From NCBI RefSeq assembly GCF_017743995.1, contig NZ_JAGHRB010000001.1:62001-126000 (forward strand): DNA of 64,000 nt, written 5' to 3'. Position numbers and translations under genes: made by a program. A model generated the notes under the pieces. That model made no database searches. It was not told the origin of the DNA and worked only from the letters and a program-made list of their open reading frames with translations. Of the stretch, positions 9,331 to 18,602 are shown piece after piece. This DNA comes from Ruegeria sp. R13_0. Lineage in GTDB: Bacteria > Pseudomonadota > Alphaproteobacteria > Rhodobacterales > Rhodobacteraceae. The number at the start of each line of letters is the position of its first letter. Positions within the stretch are counted from its first letter, which is position 1.

Positions 9331-9585
9331 ATGACTGTGACTGACGAAATCCGAACCCGACTGCAGGCCGCCTTTGATCCGCGTGAGCTTGAGGTGGTGG
9401 ATGACAGCGAAAGCCACCGGGGCCATGCCGGGTTTCAGGAAGGTGGCGAGAGCCATTTCAACGTCCGCATCCGCGCCGCCGCATTTGAGGGCCAATCTCG
9501 CGTGGCCCGACATCGTGCGGTTCACAAGGCACTGGGCGACGTTGTGCCGCGTATCCATGCCTTGGCGTTGGATATTGGCGTTTAA
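9331..9585 (+). CDS. BolA family protein
   Basis: The protein has 84 residues from MTVTDEIRTR at 9331; an upstream TTG-initiated frame is less likely. The fold is the class II KH-like BolA domain. Visible family motifs are the GHAGF region after the conserved DDSESHRGH and the helix segment FEGQSRVARHRAVHKAL. BolA proteins pair with monothiol glutaredoxins through a shared [2Fe-2S] cluster, or act as transcription modulators. The His residues in SHRGHAG and SRVARHR are the expected cluster and surface ligands. It is divergent from the J-domain gene and convergent with the next gene only six bases away, leaving no space for a dedicated terminator. Confidence 0.92.
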   Translation: MTVTDEIRTRLQAAFDPRELEVVDDSESHRGHAGFQEGGESHFNVRIRAAAFEGQSRVARHRAVHKALGDVVPRIHALALDIGV

Positions 9586-9591
9586 TCTCGA

Positions 9592-10491
9592 TCAAAACCG
9601 GAGTCGAAAGGCGAGGCCGACCAAAGGTGCTGTATCATAGCTCTGGCGGCTGATTTCGGCGCCGTTTTCGTCCTCCAGTTTCAGTCGACCATCGAATTCG
9701 GCCCCGGCAAAGACAGTCAAAGAAACACCGGGATTCGGAGTGTAGCTGAGCGACGCAACCACAGGGAGGCTCTTGTCTTCACCGATCCCGTTCGGAGCCA
9801 GCCCCGCGTCGTCCAGCCGGAAGCGAATTTTCTCGGACCGGGCCGACAGCGAGAGGCTGAAATCGTCATTCAACTCGTAGCTGAGGGTCAGACCCGGCCC
9901 GCGAGTCGCACCGATTCCGGAGCCGGTGTTCAGGTTCCAGCGATCATTGATGTCCCAATCCACCAAAAGCGCCGGAAAGAGATCGACACCGCTATCTTCC
10001 AACTGCGTGAAGGCGCCAAAAACCGGTCCTATGGTCAGGCTATCGCTGACCTGCCACGCGACGCCCGCAAAAACACCATAGGTACGACCATCCGAAGATG
10101 CGGCGCCTTTCTGATAGTCCCACCTGACCTGAGGCGACACGAACACACTGGCCCGCTGTCCAGCCTGAAACCGCAGAGGAGCCGATATTCGGATGTCACG
10201 AATGTCGTTCCAAGGCTGGTTGTCTGCCGCGCTGAAGTCGTAGTCCAGCTGCCCGTAGCTGACTGAAATACCAAGTGACGTTTCGCTATCAAATCGGTAC
10301 AGCCCGGTGGCCCGCAGGAACGATCGCGTCGCGCTGAAGTCTCCGCCTTGATCCAGATCAGCGCTGCCCTGATAAGCGGCGAGCCCGTCGATCTGGCTGA
10401 CCCATCCCAGCCGTTGTTGCGCGTTGGCAGGCAACGCGATCTGGCAGGCGATTGCGGAGAACAAACAAAGAAAAGCGGAGCAAGGTTTCAT
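9592..10491 (-). CDS. Outer-membrane beta-barrel protein of unknown function
   Basis: The 299-residue protein starts MKPCSAFLCLFSAIACQ; the longer frame to 10584 places upstream DNA in the protein. The signal peptide ends near LPANA-QQ. The mature sequence repeats strand-like segments (FDSETSLGISVSYGQLDYDF, ASVFVSPQVRWDYQ, DSLTIGPVFGAFTQL, FSLSLSARSEKIRFRL) and ends in PLVGLAFRLRF with a C-terminal Phe, the Bam recognition signature. It resembles uncharacterised Roseobacter barrels; I cannot assign a substrate. It is monocistronic as far as I can see. Confidence 0.75.
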   Translation of the reverse strand: MKPCSAFLCLFSAIACQIALPANAQQRLGWVSQIDGLAAYQGSADLDQGGDFSATRSFLRATGLYRFDSETSLGISVSYGQLDYDFSAADNQPWNDIRDIRISAPLRFQAGQRASVFVSPQVRWDYQKGAASSDGRTYGVFAGVAWQVSDSLTIGPVFGAFTQLEDSGVDLFPALLVDWDINDRWNLNTGSGIGATRGPGLTLSYELNDDFSLSLSARSEKIRFRLDDAGLAPNGIGEDKSLPVVASLSYTPNPGVSLTVFAGAEFDGRLKLEDENGAEISRQSYDTAPLVGLAFRLRF

Positions 10492-10633
10492 CGCGGCCGG
10501 GGCCCTGTACTGTGGCGAAGGATATTTTGTAGCGATACGAGCAAAACCCAGTAACGGATGACCGCCTGAGTTTCGTTGGCTCAATTCGTGTTATCTAAAC
10601 CACACCCTTTGCGCCGTGCGGTTCGGATGCGTT

Positions 10634-11044
10634 TTATTTGGCCTCTTCGCTCGGTTTCAACGTCAACGGCGGCTCATCCACCTCGGCTGAAATCGGTTCC
10701 GGGGCTTGAACCACATCTGGCCCGGGCACGGGCTGAGCCAAGGGCACCCCATCGGGCGTTTCGGTTGGCGATGGTGGTGCGACGGGCGCCACGACCTCGG
10801 TGGCGTCGGCCTCAATCACCCGACGAAACACCAGCACATTGCGCCAGTTCGTGGTTGATCCGGTCAGACCCGAGCGTTCCTCGCTGGGCAGCAACTCGGC
10901 GCGCTGGTATTCCCATCCCTGTTGACCCATCTCGTTCAGCACTTGCTCGACCGAGGTGGCAAAGCGGCCCTCGGGCGTTTTGACGCCTTTGGCCTTCGCG
11001 CCCTTTTGCGGGGCCGGAATGACTTTGTATTCGTAGCGCGGCAT
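10634..11044 (-). CDS. DUF4177 domain-containing protein
   Basis: The protein has 136 residues from MPRYEYKVIPAPQKG at 11044, preceded by AAGGGAACAG; the open frame to 11227 is only antisense to pepT. The N-terminal half is the compact DUF4177 fold (YEYKVIPAP, LNEMGQQGWEYQRAELLPSE, NVLVFRRV). The C-terminal third is low-complexity, Pro/Glu/Val-rich and probably disordered (EVVAPVAPPSPTETPDG). The function is unknown. It is next to pepT on the same strand with an 80-base gap. Confidence 0.85.
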   Translation of the reverse strand: MPRYEYKVIPAPQKGAKAKGVKTPEGRFATSVEQVLNEMGQQGWEYQRAELLPSEERSGLTGSTTNWRNVLVFRRVIEADATEVVAPVAPPSPTETPDGVPLAQPVPGPDVVQAPEPISAEVDEPPLTLKPSEEAK

Positions 11045-11124
11045 CGACTGTTCCCTTGTACCTTTGGCCGTCAACTTATCACGCAGGTCGCCGGGTGAAA
11101 GAGACGTTGCGCGAATGGCGCAAA

Positions 11125-12369
11125 TCAGCCGGTTTTCTGCGCCGCCTTGGCCACAATCGAGAGGCAAAGCTCGGTCGCCAGCGCCATGTCCTGCACCGAA
11201 ATCCACTCCAACGGTCCGTGAATGCACTGCATGCCGGTGAACAGGTTGGGGCAGGGTGTGCCAAACTCGGTCAGGCGAGAGCCATCGGTGCCGCCGCGGA
11301 TCGGAACCGAGAGCGGCTCGATCCCCAGTTCCTGACAGGCTTCGCGCGCCAGATCGACGGGGGTCATGTCATTTTCGAGCCAATAGCGCATGTTGCGGTA
11401 TTGATGGCTGATGTCGCAGGTGATGGTCGCACGCGGTTCAGAGGCCTGAACGGCGTCACAGACCTTGCGCACCAGATCGCGCTGGGCCTCAAGCCTCTCC
11501 ATCTCGAAATCCCGAAGGATCAGCTTGATTTCCATCTCGGACGAGCCGCCGTTCATATCGGTGACGTGGATGAAGCCTTCGCGCCCGTCGGTGACTTCGG
11601 GGGTCAGTGTGGCCTGCGGCAGGGTTTGCACGATCTTCGCGGCCAGATGGGTGGCATTGACCATCTTTTCCTTGGCCAGACCGGGATGGATCGACACGCC
11701 GGTGATCTTGATCACTGCTCGGTCGGCCGAGAAGCTTTCAAATTCGATCTCTCCCACTTCCTGCCCGTCGAGTGTATAGGCGAAATCGGCCTTGAGATCC
11801 TTGGGCAGTTGCTCGGTCACGCCGCGCCCGATTTCTTCGTCCGGAGTGAAAGCAATGCGGATGGGCCCGTGCGGAATGTCTGGATTTTCAATCAGATGCC
11901 GCGCCATGGTCATCAGAATCGACACGCCGGCCTTGTCATCAGCGCCCAACAGAGTGGTGCCCGACGCGGTGATCAGATCATGGCCGATCTTTTCGGCCAG
12001 ATAAGGGTGTTCGTCCGGGGACAGAGCCAAATCGGGATCATCGGGAAAGGTGATCTCACCGCCGTTATAGCCCTTGATGACGCGCGGTTTGACACCGGTT
12101 GCGTTGAATTGAGGGGCAGTGTCGACATGGGCGAGGAAACCCACGGTCGGCCCTTCGGCGGTGCCGGGAATGGTCGCCACAACGACGCTGTCGCCGGTCA
12201 TCTCAACATCCTGCGCGCCGATTTCCGTCAGCTCCTGCTGCAACAGGTTCAGCATGTCGAACTGAATGGGCGTGCTGGGGGTCGAAGGCGAAGTCTCATC
12301 GCTTTGGCTGTCGATAGCCGCGTAGCGCATCAGACGGTCTTCAAGTTCCTGATCGAATTTTCTGGTCAT
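11125..12369 (-). CDS. pepT: Peptidase T (tripeptide aminopeptidase, M20B)
   Basis: PepT removes the N-terminal residue of tripeptides with a dinuclear zinc centre, in the cytoplasm. From MTRKFDQELE at 12369 the protein is 414 residues, close to the E. coli enzyme. Ligand motifs are in order: H81 and D83 in AHVDTAP, D144 in LLGADDKAG, E178-E179 in FTPDEEIGRG, Asp in FAYTLDGQEVGE, and a C-terminal His in CIHGPLEW. The dimerisation domain VSIHPGLAKEKMVNA lies between. The longer frame to 12480 overlaps the gatB terminator region and is not used. Confidence 0.95.
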   Translation of the reverse strand: MTRKFDQELEDRLMRYAAIDSQSDETSPSTPSTPIQFDMLNLLQQELTEIGAQDVEMTGDSVVVATIPGTAEGPTVGFLAHVDTAPQFNATGVKPRVIKGYNGGEITFPDDPDLALSPDEHPYLAEKIGHDLITASGTTLLGADDKAGVSILMTMARHLIENPDIPHGPIRIAFTPDEEIGRGVTEQLPKDLKADFAYTLDGQEVGEIEFESFSADRAVIKITGVSIHPGLAKEKMVNATHLAAKIVQTLPQATLTPEVTDGREGFIHVTDMNGGSSEMEIKLILRDFEMERLEAQRDLVRKVCDAVQASEPRATITCDISHQYRNMRYWLENDMTPVDLAREACQELGIEPLSVPIRGGTDGSRLTEFGTPCPNLFTGMQCIHGPLEWISVQDMALATELCLSIVAKAAQKTG

Positions 12370-12400
12370 GGCACCTCTCCTGCGCGGAAGAAAGGGCGTA

Positions 12401-12436
12401 AAAGAAAACGGAGTCAAGCGGGTGGCCTGACTCCGT
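12401..12436 (-). terminator. Intrinsic terminator after gatB
   Basis: On the minus strand, ACGGAGTCA-N11-TGACTCCGT (12436 to 12408) is followed directly by TTTTCTTT. It lies 22 bases after the gatB stop codon. The perfect 9-bp stem plus T-rich tail is a standard rho-independent terminator, and it separates gatB from pepT. Confidence 0.85.
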
Positions 12437-12457
12437 CGCTTAACTGTGAAAACGGGC

Positions 12458-13969
12458 TTACGAACCCAGCTTTTGGGCAACCAGCTCGTTCACGGCCTTG
12501 GGGTTGGCTTTGCCGCCGGTGGCTTTCATCACTTGACCGACAAACCAGCCTGCCAGCTTCGGGTTCACCTTGGCCTTTTCGACCTGCGCCGGGTTGGCGG
12601 CGATGATCTCGTCCAAAGCGGCCTCGATGGCGCCGGTATCGGTGACCTGTTTCATGCCGCGCTCTTCGACGATCTGCGCCGGGTCACCACCTTCGGTATA
12701 GACGATCTCAAACAGGTCCTTGGCGATTTTGCCCGAGATGGCATCTGAGGAAATCAGATCAATAATCCCCCCCAACTGCGCCGGAGAAACGGGCGAGTCG
12801 GTGATGTCGTGGTCTTCTTTCTTGAGGCGGCCAAACAGCTCGTTTATGACCCAGTTCGCGGCCAGCTTGCCGTTGCGGCCTTTTGCGACCTCTTCGAAAT
12901 ACGCGGCGCTTTCGACCTCGGCGGTCAGGACTGAGGCGTCATAGTCGGTCAGGCCGAACGCTTCGATGAACCGCGCTTTTTTCTCGTCGGGCAGCTCAGG
13001 CAGCTTGGCGGCGATGTCATCAACCCATGCCTGTTCGATCTCCAAAGGCAGCAGGTCGGGGTCTGGGAAATAGCGGTAGTCATGCGCTTCTTCCTTGGAC
13101 CGCATCGAGCGGGTCTCACCCTTGTCAGGATCGTACAGGCGGGTTTCCTGATCGACTTTACCACCGCCTTCGACGATGGCGATCTGACGGCGGGCTTCGA
13201 CCTCAATCGCCTGCTGGATAAAGCGCATCGAGTTCATGTTCTTGATCTCGCAGCGCGTACCCAGATGCGAGAAGTCCTGCGTTTCCTGATACTTCTCATA
13301 AGCGCCCGGCAAACAGATCGAGACGTTCACGTCCGCCCGCAGGTTGCCGTTCTGCATGTTGCCATCACAGGTGCCCAGATAGCGCATGATCTGGCGCAGC
13401 TTGGCGATATAGGCGGCGGCTTCTTCGGGGCCACGGATGTCGGGGCGCGAGACGATCTCCATCAGGCAGACGCCGGTCCGGTTGAGGTCTACGAAGGACA
13501 TATGCGGGTCCATGTCGTGGATCGATTTGCCCGCGTCCTGCTCCATATGGATGCGTTCGATCCGAACCATGCGCGCGGTGCCGTCGCCCATCTCAACCAG
13601 CACTTCACCTTCGCCCACGATGGGGTGGTAGAGCTGGGAAATCTGGTAGCCCTGCGGCAGGTCGGGGTAGAAATAATTCTTTCGGTCAAAGGCCGATTTC
13701 AGGTTTATATCCGCCTTCAGACCCAGACCCGTGCGCACGGCCTGTTCCACACAATATTCGTTGATCACCGGCAGCATGCCCGGCATCGCCGCGTCCACGA
13801 AGGCCACGTTCGAGTTCGGCTCGGCCCCGAATTGGGTCGACGCGCCGGAAAACAGCTTGGCATTGGACGAGACCTGAGCGTGCACCTCCATCCCGATCAC
13901 CAGTTCCCAATCGTGCTTGGCCCCGGCAATGGTTTTGATTTTCGGCATTTCGTATGTCAGGTCGAGCAT
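12458..13969 (-). CDS. gatB: Asp-tRNA(Asn)/Glu-tRNA(Gln) amidotransferase subunit B
   Basis: GatB is the kinase/transamidase subunit of GatCAB. It activates the side chain of misacylated Glu-tRNA(Gln) or Asp-tRNA(Asn) with ATP and converts it to the amide using ammonia from GatA. The 503-residue protein shows the cradle motif [19 protein letters not shown] near the N-terminus and the family pattern [16 protein letters not shown] and [11 protein letters not shown]. The C-terminal YqeY-like tail domain includes [21 protein letters not shown]. gatA and gatC are not adjacent here. A strong terminator follows; the upstream neighbour is the unknown 417-residue gene's 3' end. Confidence 0.96.
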   Translation of the reverse strand: MLDLTYEMPKIKTIAGAKHDWELVIGMEVHAQVSSNAKLFSGASTQFGAEPNSNVAFVDAAMPGMLPVINEYCVEQAVRTGLGLKADINLKSAFDRKNYFYPDLPQGYQISQLYHPIVGEGEVLVEMGDGTARMVRIERIHMEQDAGKSIHDMDPHMSFVDLNRTGVCLMEIVSRPDIRGPEEAAAYIAKLRQIMRYLGTCDGNMQNGNLRADVNVSICLPGAYEKYQETQDFSHLGTRCEIKNMNSMRFIQQAIEVEARRQIAIVEGGGKVDQETRLYDPDKGETRSMRSKEEAHDYRYFPDPDLLPLEIEQAWVDDIAAKLPELPDEKKARFIEAFGLTDYDASVLTAEVESAAYFEEVAKGRNGKLAANWVINELFGRLKKEDHDITDSPVSPAQLGGIIDLISSDAISGKIAKDLFEIVYTEGGDPAQIVEERGMKQVTDTGAIEAALDEIIAANPAQVEKAKVNPKLAGWFVGQVMKATGGKANPKAVNELVAQKLGS

Positions 13970-14038
13970 GGCGCGCCTCTAATTTCCGCAGAAGTCTAGG
14001 CTTGCGTATTAGGCCCGGCGCGCCAAAGGGGCAAGGGG

Positions 14039-15292
14039 TTAGTTCCCTGAGACTTGCAACCCCGTCGGCGTGAAGGTCACGCTTTGACCATCGCGCAGTT
14101 CCTCGCGCAGTTGATCAGCGATCGCGCGCAGCGCATCTCGGCGGCCACGAGCGGCAAAGCGCTCGGTCGAGTTGACGCGAAGGCTGTTGCTGAACCCGTT
14201 CGCCGCATGGGCCCAGATCAGGGGGTGCAGCTCGGTCAGGTGATCGCGGATCAACCAGTTTGCGGCCTCGCAAATCTGTTTGCGGGCGATGTCGGCCTTT
14301 GGGTTGCGGCCCATCCCGTTTAGCAACGTGACCGAACAATAGGCCGCCAACAGATTGATCGTCTGTTGATCGGGACGGCGTTCAACGATGTCGTGCAGAC
14401 CTTCCAGAAAATACTCGACATCCACGCGCGCGCAGGCTTCGTCATCCAGTGCGATGGCATCGAACTGGACCCAAGTATAGCCGCCAGCGCCCCATGTCTT
14501 TTGAGTGCGCGCGGCGTTGCGCAGGGCCTGAACTTCCAGCTGGTCGTAGGTCCCGAACCTGCGTGGCAATAGATGGCTGCCCATTGCGCGCATGTGGCGA
14601 TGGTTTTGCGGGTCAAGCGTGATCAGCTCTTCGTATTTGTCTGCCACACGGGTGCGTGGGCTGACATGGCCCGCCAAAAGGGCACAATCCGCAGCGGCAA
14701 TCGCTGGGCTGTTCGGCATGGCAGAGCGGCAGTCCTTCAGCAAATCGGCAGCGCGGTCGAAATGCGCGGCGCAACGAGATTGATGCAGTGCGGGCAGGTC
14801 TTTGGGGTCTGCTGTCCCGCGCCATGCCCAAGCCAAATCAATATGAGCCAATGCCACCACAAGGGCGATCATCGGGTCATCGGGGTGGCTCTGAATCTCA
14901 CCTTCCAGTTCAGAGATACCCGCCAGAAAGTCATAGTCTGACTGAGTTCTGCCATCCGACAAGGCATGTTCCGCCGCCAGCACAACATCTGCCCGGGCCC
15001 CGAACCCCAACAAGTCGGCAACCGGCTGACCGCAGGGCGTGGTTTCACGTGCTTCATCCGCGGCGCGCATCTCTTGCGAGAGTTCGGCCCACATATCCTG
15101 ACGCGCCAGATGGCGTCCGCGCTCGATCACCTGATGACCGGCGGTGTCATCCGTTTCCGCAATCGGGATGTTCAACTGCCCCGAGGCGACAAGCCACGCG
15201 GTTGCATCCGCAACAGACGCAGGCAAAGGCGTAGAAATGGGACTGGAAGAGCCGAAAATACGGGCGGCAGCCGCCCTAAAAGACCGAAACAT
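14039..15292 (-). CDS. Conserved hypothetical protein, 417 residues
   Basis: I cannot name a family. The protein begins MFRSFRAAAARIFG and has no clear signal peptide or membrane helix. It is Ala-rich and helical in appearance, with repeats of short helices (EEARETTPCG region, then ALVVALAHIDLAWAWRG, AAHFDRAADLLKDC, KYEELITLDPQNHRHM) reminiscent of tetratricopeptide-like scaffolds. The segment LDPQNHRHMRAMGSHLLPRRFG is the most distinctive. Composition is like its neighbours, with no sign of recent transfer. It lies on the same strand as gatB, 69 bases upstream of the gatB start, with no obvious terminator between. Confidence 0.7.
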   Translation of the reverse strand: MFRSFRAAAARIFGSSSPISTPLPASVADATAWLVASGQLNIPIAETDDTAGHQVIERGRHLARQDMWAELSQEMRAADEARETTPCGQPVADLLGFGARADVVLAAEHALSDGRTQSDYDFLAGISELEGEIQSHPDDPMIALVVALAHIDLAWAWRGTADPKDLPALHQSRCAAHFDRAADLLKDCRSAMPNSPAIAAADCALLAGHVSPRTRVADKYEELITLDPQNHRHMRAMGSHLLPRRFGTYDQLEVQALRNAARTQKTWGAGGYTWVQFDAIALDDEACARVDVEYFLEGLHDIVERRPDQQTINLLAAYCSVTLLNGMGRNPKADIARKQICEAANWLIRDHLTELHPLIWAHAANGFSNSLRVNSTERFAARGRRDALRAIADQLREELRDGQSVTFTPTGLQVSGN

Positions 15293-15417
15293 GGCAAAAC
15301 TCGAACTGGAACAAACGTGTAACCCGTCCAGTTTGCCGAAAATTGCACCTATTTCAAGGAGTCACTGCGCGCGTAAGCCCGGGGTGTGATCAATTGGCCC
15401 TTGGGCCTTGGATTGTT

Positions 15418-15846
15418 TCAAAAAACCCTAAAATGATGACGCTCAACGGTAAATCCCGCCTGCTGCAACACGTCTTCGAGTTGTTTGTGAGGGGGCAGCG
15501 ACTCATCGGGTAGGCGGACGCGCTTGTCCGATTTCAGCACTGCCGAGATGCGAACCGAGAAATCCCAGCGGGTGTCAAACCGGAACCGGTCCACCTCGGA
15601 CAGGTCCAGTTCACCGCTGCGTTGGCCGGTGAACCAGCGTAGTTTCTCGTCGGTCAGTTCGACCCCGGCACTGGTGTCTTTTACGATATCCCAGACGGCC
15701 GGCAGCGTTGCCAGCGCCAGCAACGCCATCAACCACCAGGCCGCTTCTACGAAAAGGACCAGGCCGATTAGCACCGCGTATATGCAGATCAGCAAGACCA
15801 CCACACGCGGGTTCCGGTTTTGCCTTGTAAAGCTGAAAGAGGTCAT
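15418..15846 (-). CDS. Small membrane protein overlapping pepN
   Basis: The 142-residue protein has two hydrophobic helices near residues 15-50 (VVVLLICIYAVLIGLVLFV and AWWLMALLALATLPAVWDI) and a soluble C-terminal domain (GVELTDEKLRWFTGQRSGEL, DRFRFDTRWDFSVRI). That tail resembles the PH-like domain of small bacterial membrane proteins, but I cannot assign a family. Its ATG overlaps the pepN TGA in an ATGA arrangement, so it is translationally coupled to pepN. Function unknown. Confidence 0.8.
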   Translation of the reverse strand: MTSFSFTRQNRNPRVVVLLICIYAVLIGLVLFVEAAWWLMALLALATLPAVWDIVKDTSAGVELTDEKLRWFTGQRSGELDLSEVDRFRFDTRWDFSVRISAVLKSDKRVRLPDESLPPHKQLEDVLQQAGFTVERHHFRVF

Positions 15847-18395
15847 GCGCCGAGGATGCGCGAGACCATCTCGGTCGTGTCGCGTGACAGCTCGGACGTA
15901 TCTGCGATCCGGCGCAGCTGGGCGCGCATCAGCGCCTGACGGTCGGCGTCATAGCGTTTCCACGTCTGGAACGCTGAACACATACGCGCCGTTGTCTGCG
16001 GGTTCACCGGGTCCAACCGGATCAGCCAGTCGGCGAGTAGGGCATAGCCCGCTCCGTCTGCCTGATGGAAGCCCGCATGGTTCATGGCCAGCGATCCCAT
16101 CAAGGCACGGAACCGGTTGGGGTTTTTCCAATTGAAATCAGGATGCTCTGTCAGGTTCCGCGCGGTCTCGACCGTGGACTGAGGGGCGGCCATCGAGACC
16201 TGCAAACCAAACCATTTGTCGACCACCAGCCGGTCGTGCTGCCACTGGTCGTAGAAGGCGCTCAGTTCCGTCTCACCTTTGCCCGCGCGCAGCAGGCAGG
16301 ACAGTGCGGTCAGTTGTAGGGTCATATTGTCGGCCGATTGGTACGCGTCTGCCGCCTTGCTGCCGCCGTCGAGACGAGAGGTAAGAGCCAGCGCTGCTCC
16401 GCCCAATGCACGCTTGCCGGATTGCGCCGCGTCCGGTTGATAAGGGGCGTCCACAAGTGTTTCGCTGTGCAGCTTGGGCAGAAGATCCTGTACGTGTTGC
16501 GCAGTGGCTTGACGGAGAGCCTCGACAGCGGTCCAAATGGCCATCGGGTCGGGTGTGACGCCCTTGTCATGCAGGGCGGCGGCGAGTTCGGATTGGGTCG
16601 GAAGGCCCAGCATCAGGGCCCGATAGGCCGGGTCCAGTGTTTCGTCCCGCAGCACGGCCAGCAGGCCATCCAGATAGTCGGAATCCGGCGTCGCCTCATC
16701 GGTGATCATGCGCAGCAGAGTGTCCTCGGCCAGCGAGCGCCCGGCCTGCCAGCGGTTGAACGGATCGGTGTCATGGGCCAGCAGAAAGGCGCGCTCAGCA
16801 TTCGAAGTGTCATGTTCAAGGATCACAGGGGCCGAGAAATCGCGCAGGATCGAGGGCACGGGTTTGGCCGCAAGCCCGGTGAAGGAAAAGCTCTGCTCGG
16901 CCTCGGTCAGTTCCAGCACTTCGGTTGCGTGAACCTCGTCGCCGTTCGGACCCAGTAAGCCGACAGCGAGGGGAATGACCTGAGGCTGCTTATCCTCTTG
17001 TCCCGGTGTCGGCTCGGTGCGTTGGCTCAGCGTCAGCGTGTAGGTACCATCCGCCCAATCCTCGGCCACGGATACGCGCGGAGTACCGGACTGGCTGTAC
17101 CAGCGTTTGAACTGACTCAGGTCGCGGCCTGTTGTGTCCTCGAAGACTCGCAGCCAATCCTCGATCGTACAGGCCTGCCCGTCATGGCGGTCGAAATAGA
17201 GATCCAGCGCCTTGCTATAGGCCTCATCCCCGACCAAGCGTTTCAGCATGCCGATGACCTCGGCACCTTTCTCATAGACGGTTGAGGTGTAGAAGTTGTT
17301 GATTTCCTGAAAACTCTCGGGCCGGACGGGGTGCGATAGCGGACCATTGTCCTCGGGGAACTGCCGTGCGCGCAGGTCGATGGCGTCGTGGATGCGTTTG
17401 ACTGGCGCCGAGCGCATGTCCGAGGTGAACTGCGCATCGCGGAACACAGTCAGGCCCTCTTTGAGGCATAGCTGGAACCAGTCGCGACAGGTGATGCGGT
17501 TGCCGGTCCAGTTGTGGAAATACTCATGTGCGATGATCGCCTCGATCCGTTCGAAATTCACATCGGTCGAGGTTTCAGGGCTGGCCAGAACGGCTGAAGA
17601 GTTGAAGATGTTCAGCCCCTTGTTCTCCATCGCGCCCATGTTGAAATCGTCCACGGCGACGATGTTGAATACGTCCAGATCGTATTCGCGGCCGTAGACG
17701 TCCTCATCCCATTTCATGGACTTTGTTAGGGCCTCCATCCCGAAGGCACATTTGCCTTCATCGCCGGGGCGAACCCATAGGTTCAGTTCGACATCGCGAC
17801 CGGACATGGTAGTGAACTGACCCGGATGCGCGATCAGGTCTCCGGCGACCAGAGCAAACAGATAGGCGGGTTTCGGCCACGGATCCGTCCATTCGGCCCA
17901 GCCTTCGCCCTTGCCGGACGGGTTGCCGTTGGACAGCAGCACCGGAAGGTCGCCATTGATACGCACCGTGAAGGTCGACATCACGTCGGGGCGGTCCGGA
18001 TAGTAGGTGATCTTGCGGAACCCTTCGGCCTCGCACTGGGTGCAATACATGCCGTTCGACATATAAAGCCCTTCAAGCGCGGTGTTGTTGCCGGGGTCGA
18101 TCTCGACCTCGGCCTCCCAGACAAAGGGGGCGTCGGGGGCGGTAACCGTCAGCCCCTCGGGCGTGAGGGTAGGGGACACTTCGGCACCGTCGATGGAGGC
18201 GCGGATCAGCTTCAGTTGCTCGCCATGCAGGAAAAAGGTGCGATCTCTGGCCTCTGGATTCGGACGAAAGGCGATGCGGGATGTGACGCGGGTGGCGTTT
18301 GCTGCCAGATCAAAGGTCAGATGCACATTGTCCACCTGGTACCCGAACGGGGTGTAGTCTTTCAGGTAGATCGTGGTGGGAGCGGCGTCGCGCAT
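15843..18395 (-). CDS. pepN: Aminopeptidase N (M1 family)
   Basis: PepN is the broad-specificity cytoplasmic zinc aminopeptidase. From MRDAAPTTIYLKDY at 18395 it is 850 residues, near the E. coli length (870). The exopeptidase signature GAMEN is at 254-258, the zinc motif HEYFH at 290-294, and the third ligand Glu is at 313 in LKEGLTVFRD. The open frame runs on to 19232, but that part is antisense to glcB and starts too far upstream. The stop codon overlaps the next small gene. The divergent neighbour is malate synthase G across 207 bases. Confidence 0.96.
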   Translation of the reverse strand: MRDAAPTTIYLKDYTPFGYQVDNVHLTFDLAANATRVTSRIAFRPNPEARDRTFFLHGEQLKLIRASIDGAEVSPTLTPEGLTVTAPDAPFVWEAEVEIDPGNNTALEGLYMSNGMYCTQCEAEGFRKITYYPDRPDVMSTFTVRINGDLPVLLSNGNPSGKGEGWAEWTDPWPKPAYLFALVAGDLIAHPGQFTTMSGRDVELNLWVRPGDEGKCAFGMEALTKSMKWDEDVYGREYDLDVFNIVAVDDFNMGAMENKGLNIFNSSAVLASPETSTDVNFERIEAIIAHEYFHNWTGNRITCRDWFQLCLKEGLTVFRDAQFTSDMRSAPVKRIHDAIDLRARQFPEDNGPLSHPVRPESFQEINNFYTSTVYEKGAEVIGMLKRLVGDEAYSKALDLYFDRHDGQACTIEDWLRVFEDTTGRDLSQFKRWYSQSGTPRVSVAEDWADGTYTLTLSQRTEPTPGQEDKQPQVIPLAVGLLGPNGDEVHATEVLELTEAEQSFSFTGLAAKPVPSILRDFSAPVILEHDTSNAERAFLLAHDTDPFNRWQAGRSLAEDTLLRMITDEATPDSDYLDGLLAVLRDETLDPAYRALMLGLPTQSELAAALHDKGVTPDPMAIWTAVEALRQATAQHVQDLLPKLHSETLVDAPYQPDAAQSGKRALGGAALALTSRLDGGSKAADAYQSADNMTLQLTALSCLLRAGKGETELSAFYDQWQHDRLVVDKWFGLQVSMAAPQSTVETARNLTEHPDFNWKNPNRFRALMGSLAMNHAGFHQADGAGYALLADWLIRLDPVNPQTTARMCSAFQTWKRYDADRQALMRAQLRRIADTSELSRDTTEMVSRILGA

Positions 18396-18495
18396 CGGGG
18401 GCCTCGCAAAACTTGGGTCGAGGGCGACGTTAGGGGCATCGCGGCAGGGCTGCAAGCCGCCTGTATCCGCTGTTTGCGGCGGTGATTTGCCGTTT

Positions 18496-18514
18496 TGGTA
18501 AGATTTTCTTACCA
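18496..18514. promoter_or_regulatory. Palindromic operator candidate A upstream of glcB
   Basis: TGGTAAGA-TTT-TCTTACCA is a perfect 8-bp inverted repeat with a 3-base centre, in the pepN/glcB divergent gap. The outer TGGT/ACCA half-sites recall GntR/FadR-family operators, but the spacing is wider than the usual TGGTnnnACCA. It lies about 90 bases before the glcB start. Symmetry is observed; regulator identity is not known. Confidence 0.5.
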
Positions 18515-18515
18515 G

Positions 18516-18533
18516 AACGTAGCGACATACGTT
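18516..18533. promoter_or_regulatory. Palindromic operator candidate B upstream of glcB
   Basis: AACGTA-GCGACA-TACGTT is a second perfect inverted repeat, one base after candidate A. The pair together spans 38 bases, about 70-107 bases before the glcB start codon. Two unrelated palindromes side by side suggest two regulators, or a regulator and an activator, acting on glcB. Confidence 0.45.
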
Positions 18534-18602
18534 GCCTATCGGAAACTTTCGCTCTAAATGCTGGCGGCATACAGTGGCGTACATTCGTGGGAGAGGAAGA
18601 AA

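Noticed and set aside
11056-12606. 516-codon open frame opposite pepT
   Set aside because: Antisense shadow of PepT, whose metal ligands are all present on the other strand.
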